Below are positions 12,637-24,800 of a stretch of 64,000 bases of DNA, piece after piece; the first letter of the stretch is position 1; each line of letters opens with the position of its first letter. The notes under the pieces were generated by a model that did no database searches, was not told the origin of the DNA, and saw only the letters and a program-made list of their open reading frames with translations. A program made the translations under genes and the position numbers. The stretch lies in the NCBI GenBank assembly GCA_963693285.1, contig OY848919.1, positions 11,217,461 to 11,281,460 on the forward strand, written 5' to 3'. The stretch comes from Xestospongia muta. Lineage: Eukaryota > Porifera > Demospongiae > Haplosclerida > Petrosiidae.

Positions 12637-15600
12637 ATGGCTGAAAGAATTGGAGTTATTCTTGCTGTTGTAGGACTATTGACAGTGACAGTTGGTAAGC
12701 ATATAAGGAATTAGTAGTGAAATCAATTTCTTACAGATATAATCTATAAATTTCATATGCATACTTTTATTTATATCTATCTACACTCTTATAATCTACT
12801 CCACTTTTAAAAGATGCTCAATGTACCCATGGCTCAGTACAACTTGTCTGGGGTGCAGGAAGCTGGGAAGGTAATGTGCAGATATGTATCAATGGTACCT
12901 GGGGATGGGTGTGTCACAACAATTGGGGCACACCTGATGTTCAAGTAGTTTGCAAACAACTGGGATTTTCTGCTACAGGTATGCAACCTAAATAAATGAC
13001 AACAAAATTAATATTGACTATTATGTAGGAGCTGCATACAGACAATGGTCTTATTATGGATGGGCCAATGTTGGTAATCCCATCTTTTTAGACTACATGG
13101 ATTGTGCAGGTACTGAACCCAACTTGTTGAGTTGTCCTCACTTATATGACATTGGAGTGACAAGCTGTGGACATAATCAAGTTGCTGGAGTATCGTGTCC
13201 AAGTAAAAGTGATATAAATCTACTAAATAATTTTAATATCTTTAGATGGTGGAACGTGTACTACTGGTAGCATCAGAAGCATTAGTAACTATAATGGCTT
13301 TCCATTTAAAGGTCGAGGTCGTATTGAAGTTTGTTACAACAGTCAATGGGGAACTGTATGTGATGACTATTGGAGTTCCTCTGATGCTAAAGTAGCTTGC
13401 TACCAGCTGGGCCTCTCAAAAACAAGTTAGAACTATCAGTGTTACATCTGATTTATGTTTATATTTGTTTGTTTAAAAGATGCTGCATCATATTGTTGTG
13501 CTGCTTTTGGTCAGGGGTATGGGAGTATTTGGTTTGACAATGTAGGCTGTTCCGGTTCTGAAACAAGTCTGTTTAATTGCAATAAAAACTCCATTGGATC
13601 TCATAATTGTGGCCATAATGAAGATGCTGGTGCTAGATGCAATGGTAGGCCAGTTGTTCAGCACTTGTGAAATAAAAACACTTTGATCTGATTGTTTTTA
13701 TGTTCAAGATTTTACTTTAGTATTACAATGTTGCGGTCATCACCAAAATTATTATGAATCTTGTCATCTACTTTTACAGGACAAATAACTGGCTCCTGTA
13801 CTAATGGCAATGTTAGACTGTGGAGAGCTAACAATATAGGACCTGAATATTATGGACTTGCACTATATTGTAAAAACAATGCATGGACTGGTGTCTGTGA
13901 TGACAGTTGGACATGTCATACTGCTAGACTGATTTGTCAACAACTAGGCTATGTTGGAGCAATTTGTATGTTTCAGACAATAACATGATGTGATCTTTTA
14001 ACTGTGTTGCTACTTTAGATTATAGACAGGAAAATAGCTGGGGTTACTACAATGGTATTGATCACTATGCTTGGTCATGCAGTTCGTCTCATACTTCATT
14101 GTCACAATGCTCATACTATTACCATTCAAGCTGTAATGCATATCATGATCAAATTGGTCTTATATGCTACCCAAATATTCAAGGTAAGTCTACCTTTTCT
14201 GGTTAGACTAATGATAAGACATTTGTATAATGTTTCAGTTTATGTTCTTATTTTACAGGAACAGCATGTACTAATGGTGCTTTGAGATTAGTAAATGGTA
14301 CCACACTTTCTGAGGGCAGAGTGGAGTACTGCTTTGAAGGAGAATGGGCTCCAGTATGTGGACTGAGTTCAGTACCAGCATCACTTATGTGCAAAGCAAT
14401 GGGTTTTGAATCAAGCTGTAAGATCATACTTTAATTGCTATTAATGATATCTTCAATAGTTGCTGTTGTGTACAATGATGAAAGATTTGGTATAAATGAT
14501 GCAAGAAGTAGTTTCAATTATTTTAACTGTCCTGGAGGATCAACAATGTTCTCACAATGTACACCTGTTCGTAAAGGCAGTTCTTGTTACATTTCAATAA
14601 GCAAATGTGGAACTGAGCGTGGTTTACGTTGTTTTAGTAAGTTCATAACAAAATGATTTGATGTATATATATAACACAATTGTACAGACAACACTGGTTG
14701 TGTTGAAGGTCAAGTACGACTTGCAAATGGTACTATTGGACAAGAAGGAAGAGTAGAAGTATGTTCTAATGGTGTCTGGGGTACAGTATGTCAAAATGGT
14801 TGGAATGCTATTGATGCTTATGTGGTGTGTAGTCAACTGGGATATACTGGAGCTAGTGAGTCAGCTAAATGAATACATAATATAATTAGTCACATGTGAC
14901 AATTGTATTCATGATTTGTTTACACATTACACAATGCAGGTCCAATTACATATTACAATGCTTACTATGGGGTTGGAGATGGCCCAGCTGTATGGAGTCG
15001 TGTCAATTGTTTCGGTTGGGAAAAGAGTCTATCACAATGTTCAAAAAATGTTTATCCTTCTTATGCCTGTTATCCAACACAAACTGTAGGTGTGGTCTGC
15101 AAAGACGGTAGGGTTGATCTTTAGTTATGGCTATCTTCAGTATGTTTATTAACAGGATGTAGTAATGGGGATATTCGACTCATTGGTGGAGGGTTTGAAA
15201 ATGAAGGCACAGTTCAAGTCTGCTATAACAACCTATGGGGTTTGATATCTGATTCTAACTGGGATGATAATGATGCTAAAGTAGTGTGTAATCAACTAGG
15301 ATATATTGGAGGAAGTGAGAAACGGGTTGTTTATCTTTAATGATTCACTCTTGTCTTCTTAGTGCCCTCTGCTCTTCTTGGTTCACAATTTGGCAAACCA
15401 AACATGACCATTCATCTCAAAAATGTTGGATGCAATGGTGATGAAAGTAACATTACACGATGTACTAAGACTCATCTCTCTGTAAGCAGTGGTAGATTAG
15501 AACTATCTAATGCTAATGTTGCTGGTGTTGATTGTATATATGATGTTCCTACTGAGCCTCCCTGTGTTCAAAGACCAGCTATATATGACACTCCTGGATC

Positions 15601-18600
15601 AGAGTGTAACAATAATAATGGTGCTATTAGACTTCAAGGTAATAATGGACAAACTGATCGTGGTCGTCTGGAGTATTGTTATAATGGATACTGGTCTCCA
15701 TTTTGTAAACTGGATCCTGTGGCAGCTTCTGTAGCTTGTAAAGAAATGGGATTCACACAGTATACTTGTACGTTATCTTAATAATAGTGAACTAATTGTT
15801 ATTATAAGTTTAGGGGCTGCCATTTATGAGAATGAGTTTGGTGCTAGTGGAAACTACAGTTTGTTTGACAATATCAAGTGTACTGGATCTGAGACTTCCA
15901 TCTCTCAATGTACTGTTAATCTTAATACTACATGTACACCATGGTGTCGTCTATCTAATCTTGGTATTAGATGCTTCAGTAAGGATGCTAGATGTTAATA
16001 CTAAATTATACTTACATTTTGTTCAACAGATCCAGGAGAATGTACTAATGGTGATGTAAGATTAGCTGACGGTATTATTGACAATGAAGGCAGAGTAGAA
16101 GTGTGTGTCAATGGAGTTTGGGGTGCTGTCTGTGATCAAGGATGGGATAAAACTGATGCTCATGTTGTATGCACACAACTGGGTCATCCTGAACTTGGTA
16201 TATCAGCAATTATCATATTTTTGTTTACTATAATTTATACACAGAGCCAGTTGTGTTTACAAAATCTGAATTTGGTGCTGGACAATATCCTATTGTATAC
16301 AGTAATACTGGCTGTGGAGGATGGGAGAGTAAATTGAGTAACTGTCAAAATCAAGTCTATCCACAGTCTAGCTGTTCTCGTAACAATGTAGCAGGAGTGC
16401 TTTGTGGATATGGTATGTGATCCAAAATGTACTTCTCCATTCATAATATGACAAATGATATCTTTATAGACTGCAATAATGGAGATATCCGTCTAACTGG
16501 AAGTCAATGGAAATATGAAGGAACAGTTGAGTTTTGTTTCAATAATCTTTGGGGACTGATAGCTGACTCTGGTTGGCATCAACATGATGCTGAGGTACTG
16601 TGTCTTCAACTGGGCTACCAAGCAGCAGGTAGAAAAGACTATTCTTTTCGTTTTGTATGTATCTTTTACCATTATAGGTAGCACACCTGTGTATGGTTCA
16701 CAGTATGGCAAACCAAACTATGTCATTCATATAAGTGATGTAGAGTGTGAAGGAACAGAAGATAATATCAATGACTGTACATTGACTGATCTGTCACTTC
16801 AAGATGGAAAGAACATGATTCCACAAACTGAAGTAGCTGGTGTCAAGTGCTACACTCCTGATCAATGTATCACTCCACTGACTGGAGGTGATCAATGTCA
16901 AAATGGTGATGTTCGATTGACTGGAGGTCAATTCGGTTTGGCAGAGGGTAACTTGGAATATTGTTATTCTGGTTATTGGTCACCCTTCTGTTATTTGGGA
17001 CCTAATGAAGCCACTGTAGCCTGTCGACAACTGGGACACACCAGTTATGAGTGTAAGTTATATTATTATTCATATTTAAAATAAATAATATTAAAATATA
17101 TTATATATGCATTAATAATATTAATGGTATAATAGTAATGTAATTGCAATTAATAGTATTAATATATCCATGTATAGTGACTGTTGTGTTTACTGATGGA
17201 CGTTTTAGTAATATGTCCAATGTTACTAGTCAACTCCAAAACATTTCCTGCAGTAACAATCTAGCTGCTACATCACTTAGTGATTGTGACTTATTGGATC
17301 AATGTCAGTCTAGATGTGTTAATCCTATTGGTCTTCGTTGTTTTGGTAACCATTATCTTATCTAATATCATAGTATTATCTTATTTGTTATGTACAGAGT
17401 CAACAAACTGTCAAGATGGTGATGTACGTCTTGTTGATGGTGACTTTGTTACAGAAGGAAGACTAGAAGTTTGTAGTAATGGTATCTGGAGTACTGTCTG
17501 TGGTACTGGTTTTAATGCTATTGATGCTTATGTTGTCTGTAAAGAACTTGGACTGGGATTAGCCGGTGTGTATATAGATGTTTTAGTAACAGCTCATATC
17601 ATATTATCAATTTGTTTTAGAACCTACTATATATACCAATTCATATTTTGGTGATGGAGATACAAGTATATCATTTTCTGAAGTTGATTGTCAAGGGTTT
17701 GAGGCGACTATACTGGCATGTAACAAAAAACAATATGGCGAATTTACTTGTTCTCAAAATAATGTTGTTGGCCTTTCTTGTCAAGAAAGTAAGAAGCACA
17801 AGATAGAGAGTACAGTAATTTAAAACAGCTTCTGTAACATCATTAAATGATAGTTGTTATTTAAAATAAAATACTTTCCACATTCTTTACTGACTTAAAT
17901 GTTCATAAATTTAATTTAAGAAATTTGACAATGTCATGCAGTTACTTGTGAATTTACTTTTCTATAGACTGTGTTGATGGTACTATTCGATTAACTGGTG
18001 GGTCATCTAGCATGGAGGGTACAGTACAAGTCTGTTATGATAATGTCTGGGGTCTTATTGCTGATGTTGAATGGGATAAACAGGATGCTCAAGTTATATG
18101 CAAAAGTTTAAACTATTCTCAAGGTATATGCTTAAAAGAATAATTTACCACCTATTTGTCTAAAATAATAGGTGGTGATGCGGTAGTTGGGTCTGTTTAT
18201 GGCAAACCTAACAGAACGATACTGTTGAGTAATGTTGCCTGTACTGGTAGCGAGAGTGCTATAGATGTATGTGATAGTCTGGAGCTTAGTCCAGATGAAG
18301 GACGAGACCTCTTCCCTCGTGTCAATGTTGCTGGAGTTAAATGCTTTCAAGATGTCACTACTGATCCACTCTCTCAAGTAGTGAGTCAAAACACTGCTGT
18401 TATTGGACTGGGGATTGTAGGAGGTCTCTTAGCTGTCTCAATACTTGTTATGTTAAGGTTAGTAATATACTATAATTATAGAGTTTCTACTTCTGTAATG
18501 TGTGACAATATTATCTTTTTATAGTTTGATTCTCTTTGTGGTCATTAAACGTCAACAAGTCAAAAAGGCTCAAGCCTTTATTCACGAGCCAAGAGTTATG

Positions 18601-18738
18601 ATGTCTGCAATAGGAGGTGGAACAGGTGTGGAAAATCCCTTAGCTGCAGTTGATGAAGACATTGGTGAAGGAGAGATCTATAATACTGCAGACAGAGATG
18701 AGCTAGTGAAAAAGCTACATGACGATCCTCTCTATTAG
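12637..18738 (+). CDS. S3: 12-SRCR type-I membrane receptor, complete
   Basis: 24 exons: 12637-12694, 12814-12978, 13029-13202, 13246-13425, 13480-13644, 13780-13965, 14019-14183, 14259-14417, 14460-14636, 14688-14855, 14940-15107, 15156-15314, 15363-15767, 15814-15978, 16030-16197, 16245-16412, 16470-16628, 16678-17052, 17178-17345, 17398-17565, 17621-17788, 17968-18123, 18172-18457, 18525-18738; 1,507 residues. The signal peptide begins [15 protein letters not shown]. Domain order and intron phases match S2. The TM helix ([20 protein letters not shown]) is followed by a tail in which the NPLY of S1 and S2 has become NPLA. A new DPLY sits at the extreme C-terminus, and [11 protein letters not shown] is kept. 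Exon 16 and its flanking introns are nearly identical to S1 although the rest of the gene is more diverged, which suggests gene conversion. The ligand is unknown. Confidence 0.92.
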
Positions 18739-19137
18739 CAATGTGCATTGCAACTTAAACAGTTTATTTAGCCATTTAACTACAGTATGCATAAGCTAAC
18801 TATGTAAGAAAATATAGTATGCAATATGTACAAGTACTTTCTAAGATTTATACATACATTGTGTATTTGTCTTTGGTAACTCCATAACATTAATTCCCAA
18901 ACGTTCATTTTATTAATATTGTCAGCATGGTATTGCAATCAAAGTGGACAGCTACTGACACAAAATCTAAAATATAATAACATAATATGAATAAGATTGC
19001 TTTGAAGGACCACCCTGCAATCACATACCAGGTGTACAAGCAGATTCATCGTTTCAGGAGACAAAAAACACTGCTGCAGTACAATACAGTCATTAACATA
19101 ATATACTAGAGCCATTTACTGCAGCATATCCAGCAGA
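18739..19137. other. S3-S4 intergenic region
   Basis: About 400 bases with the S3 3' UTR and S4 promoter. No coding exon seen. TATGAATA at 18986 and GACCAC at 19008 match the motif pair found upstream of S2 and S3. Confidence 0.5.
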
Positions 19138-21813
19138 ATGACTGTGGCTATAGCTCTGTTACTGAGTATACTTGGGGTCCTAGTTTTAGAAACTGGTGAG
19201 TATAGCAATGCAAACACAGTGGGTGGACTTAGATGTAACCCAACCCACACACTTTTTAAACTCGTGTTTATCTTTTTCATCCTTTCTAGATTCTCAGGTA
19301 TGTACTCAAGGCTCAGTTAGGCTGCTCTGGGGTCAAGGAAGCTGGGAAGGGAATGTCCAGATCTGTAACAATGGGATCTGGGGCTGGGTCTGTCATAACA
19401 CGTGGGACAACTTGGACGCTCAAGTTGTCTGTACGCAACTGGGTTATACAGCTACAGGTACAATACTACACATTGTATCATATATCATTCATTAGAACCT
19501 GTTAAAATAATAGGTTCTGTGTATAGAAGATACTCTTATTTTGGCTGGGGTGCTGTTAACAGTACTATATGGTTGGATTATATGCATTGTGCTGGAACTG
19601 AGACATCTCTGGCAAGTTGCTCACATGCTTATAACTATGGAGTGACTACTTGTAATTTTGGCCAAATAGCTGGAGTAGTTTGTCAAAGTATGTGAATCCA
19701 ATGTTATAGACTGTTTTTATTGTTTTAAAGATGGTGGCTCTTGTAGTGCTGGTAGCATTCGTTTAATTCATCCCACTGCTGGCACTCCATTTAGAGGTCA
19801 AGGTCGTGTTGAAGTTTGTTATAATAGTCAATGGGGAACTGTATGTGATGACTATTGGAGCTCAATAGATGCTGGTGTCGCATGCTATCAACTTGGTTTT
19901 TCTAAAACAAGTAGGCAGTTTCATTATAGGTCTATTATATGTATACTTTTTTTTACTATTAGCTGTAAATTCTTTCTGTTGTGCTACTTTTGGTCAAGGA
20001 TACGGGCCAATTTGGTTTGATAATGTTGGCTGTACTTCAAGTAACACTAATCTCTTTGATTGCAATAAAAACTCCATTGGATCACATAACTGTGGCCATA
20101 ATGAAGATGCTGGAGCCAGATGCTATGGTAATGAATGTATGAGGATTGATTGATGGATGGACCAATAGATAAATGGACATATAGACAGATGAGCAGACAA
20201 ATGGATGAATGCATGGACAGATGGGTGGACATATGGATGAATGGATGGATGGATGGATGTACATATGGATGAATGGATGGACGGATGGATGGACATATGA
20301 ATGATTGAATGGAGGGAAGATAGATGGACAGGTGGTTGAATGAATGGTTAGATGGATGGATGGATGTACATATGAATGAATGGATGGACATATGAATGAT
20401 TGAATGGAGAGAAGATAGATGGACAGGTGGTTGAATGAATGGTTAGATGGATGGATGGATGTACATATGAATGAATGGATGGACATATGAATGATTGAAT
20501 GGAGAGAAGATAGGTGGACAGGTGGATAAATGAATGGTTAGATGGATGGATGGATGCATTGATGAATAAAAGGACAGACAGCTGGATTGAGATAGACTGC
20601 TAATGGATAGAAAGATAAATAGTGGATATATGGATACATTATTATCTTCTTTACTCAGGACAAACAACAGGATCTTGCACTCCAGGGGACATCAAATTAT
20701 GGCGACCATATGATACAGGTCCAAGTTATGAGGGACTTCTTGTTTACTGTAAAACAGGAACTTGGATTGGAGTCTGTGATGATAGCTGGACCTGTCATAC
20801 TGGTAGAATAATCTGTCAACAGTTAGGCTATCCAGGATCAATGGGTGAGTCTCTACATATCACAAGTAATTATTATTTAAAAACTAATTTACTTTAATTT
20901 TGCAGCTTATAGAAGTGAGGGTTACTATGGTTACTATACTGGAGGTGTTGATCATTATGCCTGGTCATGTTCGTCTACTCACAAAACACTATCACAGTGC
21001 AGCTATTATTATCACTCAAATTGTAATGCTTACCATGACCAGTTGGGAATAGTGTGTTATTCTCCCAATCAAGGTATATATATGTCATTGTCATTTATTA
21101 TAGTCATAACACAATTCCATGTAGCTGCTAGTGTGTACTGTAGTGTTGTATCGAAATGGAACACCTCCTAGTTTTTTCGGTGTGAGGTATTCTGCTATGA
21201 TACAAGACTAGTGTGTAGTCCAGCCATTACATTTATAATATAGTCAGTAAAAATTGTGCTAGCCCCATAACTAGGTGGGATATCTCACAGTTTTTTTTAT
21301 TGTGAGGTGTTCTGCTATGGTACAGACTAAGTGTGTAGTCTAGCCATTACATTTATAATATAGTCAGTAAAAATTGTGCTAGCCCCATAACTAGACGGGA
21401 TATCTCACAGTTTTTTTATTGTGAAGTGTTCAGCTATGATACAAGACTAGTGTGTAGTCCAGCCATTATATTTATAATATAGTCAGTAAAAATTGTGCTA
21501 GCCCCATAACTAGGTGGGATATCTCACAGTTTTTTTATTGTGAGGTGTTCTGCTATGGTACAAGACTAGTGTGTAGTCCAGCCATTACATTTATAATATA
21601 GTCAGTAAAAATTGTGCTAGCCCCATAACTAGGTGGGATATCTCACAGTTTTTTTTATTGTGAGGTGTTCTGCTATGGTACAAGAGTAGTGTGTAGTCCA
21701 GCCATTACATTTATAATATAGTCAGTAAAAATTGTGCTAGCCCCATAACTAGGTGGGATATCTCACAGTTTTTAACCTCGCTGTGCGTGGGCGCATAGCG
21801 AGGGTACTGTAGT

Positions 21814-21845
<32 letters not shown>

Positions 21846-24800
21846 CTGTTACCAGAGTTGTTTTTTTGAACTGCTATAACTTGGCAACCGAAGCATTAGC
21901 AGCTACCAACGTTTAGCAACGAATAGAAAAGCATGTGGACTTTACAACAGTAGTGTCAAGAACATCGTCAAGGAAAACAGAAGCTTAAAACTCGCAAAAG
22001 AATTTTCAGGCTGCAGAGGTCAAGTGCCGTTTCTCGAAAAGTAAAAAACTTAACGTGGAGATTTTTTAGTATGTTGTAAAAAATCTCAGAGGAATACGGA
22101 TCAGCAAGACAGAAGGCCGTTGGTCGAAGTAATCGTTAGAAAAGTTCTGAAAAATGTTTTGTGGACTTGGAGCGAAGTAACGCATTCAGGGAACGTCTCC
22201 AAGCACTGAAAAGACTGCTACTAATAGATAATATATCGATTTATATTTGTACCACAGGACGTTTCCAAAGAAGGTTTCATCTTCAAGTTACAATAAATTT
22301 TGTATATGAAATATTGATAGATTTTAAAGGGTCATGTAAAGACTCAGAGAAACTTTTCATCACGAAAGTAGCACTTAATCTTGCTTGGGAATTGAATGAT
22401 ACTATCACTTATTCAGTTACTGCTTCACAAACATGACAAAGCTAGAAATCAAGCAACAATTAATGAGCATATACAGAATGACAAAGCTCGCCATTTTATA
22501 ACCACACCTTCTGGAATGTTAATAAATTTTCTTGCAATAACAACATCATAGCTGGGCCTAAGCTGGCATAGAATTTATAAATAACTTAGAAACTACAGCG
22601 AGGTTCGGCACTTTAGTGCCTTTCATTTTTATTGTGAGGTGTTCTGCTATGGTACAGACTAAGTGTGTAGTCCAGCCATTATATTTATAATATAGTCAGT
22701 AAAAATTGTGCTAGCCCCATAACTAGGTGGGATATCTCACAGTTTTTTTATTGTGAGGCATTTCTTCTCGATACACAACTTATTTTGTAGTTAAGGCATT
22801 GAATTCAAGCACTATATTTTCAGGATCTACCTGTACTGAGGGTGATGTCCGACTTACTAACGGATCAACACCCAACGAAGGAAGAGCTGAATATTGTTAT
22901 GAAGGAGACTGGGTGCCATTTTGTGCTGTATCTTCTGCTACTGCCTCAGCAATATGCACTCAACTAGGTTTCAACTACAGCCGTAAGTGTAATACAATTT
23001 CATACAATAATTCTTGTCTTTCTATCTGGTAGTTGGCAGTATATTTAATGATGAACGATACGGTCGAAGTAATATCCGCAGTAGTTTTAACTATAAAAGT
23101 TGTAACAGTCAACAGTTGTTCTCTCAATGTGCACTTATCAGAAAGGGAAGTTCATGCTATATTTCAGTGGCCAAATGCTACAAAGAAATAGGTCTAAAAT
23201 GTTACAGTAAGACAATTTTATTCATTGTTATTGTTAAGAAACCTGTTTCAGACCCAGGGACTTGTACTGACGGACAAGTTCGTATTGTAAATGGGACTAT
23301 TGAACAAGAGGGTAGAGCTGAAGTGTGTTTCAATGGAGTTTGGGGTTCCATATGTCAGGGAAGTTGGAATGGAATTGATGCCTATGTTTTCTGTAAAGAG
23401 TTAGGATACAACGGACCAAGTAATACAATGTTGTGATAAAATCATATAGTTTCTTTAATAACTTGCTAGATCCTACTTTATACTATAATGCTAAGTTTGG
23501 TGAAGGTAATGGTCCTGTTGTGTGGAATAATATTGCCTGCAGTGGATGGGAGAGTACAATTCAATCTTGCAGCAAACAGGTATACCCCAGCTTCACCTGT
23601 TCTCAACAGTACACCGTTGGAATGACCTGTAAAGATGGTAAGTGCTGTATTTATAAAACCAATTACCAAAATTATTGTTAAAGAGTAAAAACTACCATTT
23701 GAGTGTTTGTTTTATAGTTTGTGATGATGGTAGTGTGCGTTTAATGGGTGGAAACTTTGAGAATGAAGGTACTATTGAAGTCTGCTTTGGTAATTTGTGG
23801 GGTTTAATATCAGACTCTGGTTGGAGTGATGGAGACGCACAAATAGTATGCAATCAGCTTGGATATGGCGGAGGAAGTGAGTTAAATGAATTGTGCATGT
23901 GTAAATTTTAAGTTATAGTTACATACAATTTGAAGCAATCACGTAATAATTAATTCAATTAATTAATTGTAATGACAATCTAATTTCATAAGTTTACATT
24001 AAATTGACTTTTAAACATTATCTACTACAGGTGCTATTCCTCTACTTGGATCGTATTATGGTAAACCAAAAATGACCATTCATCTCAAGAATGTTGCATG
24101 TGTTGGTACCGAGAGCAACATAGCACAGTGTACAAAAACAAAGCTGTCACTTCATAATGGAAAACTAGCATTAGGAACTACTAATGTTGCTGGTGTAGAT
24201 TGTATATATGATGTTCCTACTGAACCTCCTTGTGTTCAAAGACCAGCTACATATGACACTCCTGGTTCAGAGTGTAACAATAATGGTGATATTAGACTTC
24301 AAGGTAGTGGACAAACAGATCGTGGTCGTCTGGAGTATTGTTATAATGGATACTGGTCTCCATTTTGTAAACTGGATCCTGTGGCAGCTTCTGTAGCTTG
24401 TAAACAATTAGGATTTTTAAGTTATTCAAGTATGTTAAAAAAATGACTTCAATTAATAACATTTTATACTTATAGAAGCTTCTATTATGTCTAAAAATAA
24501 CTTTGGTGTTGTGAGAAACTTCAGTTTGTTTGACAATATAACATGTGCTGGATCTGAGGCTTCTATCTCTCAATGTAATACTGCAAGCAATGCTGCCTGC
24601 ACACCATGGTGTCCATTGTCTAATATAGAAATAAGATGTTTTAGTAAGTTATTACAGAATTAACTATGTATATTATTAATATATGTATTCATTATTGTTA
24701 GATCCTGGTATGTGCACAGATGGTTCTATTCGTTTGGCTGACGGTATTATTGAAAACGAAGGCAGAGTTGAAGTATGTATGGATGGCGTCTGGGGCATAA

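Noticed and set aside
12385..12714. 109-codon open frame upstream of S3
   Set aside because: No motif, and it merges with the S3 signal exon; the short ATG at 12637 gives a proper signal peptide spliced in phase 1 like S2 and S4.
20047..20667. His/Ser/Pro-rich minus-strand open frames
   Set aside because: They come from the ATGG minisatellite in S4 intron 5 and partly lie antisense to an S4 exon.
21128..21773. Regularly spaced repeats resembling a CRISPR array
   Set aside because: Whole 120-bp units repeat with no unique spacers, in a eukaryotic intron.
22161..22436. 91-residue open frame as a gene
   Set aside because: It lies inside the inserted element in S4 intron 7 and has no recognisable domain; kept only as a note on that element.
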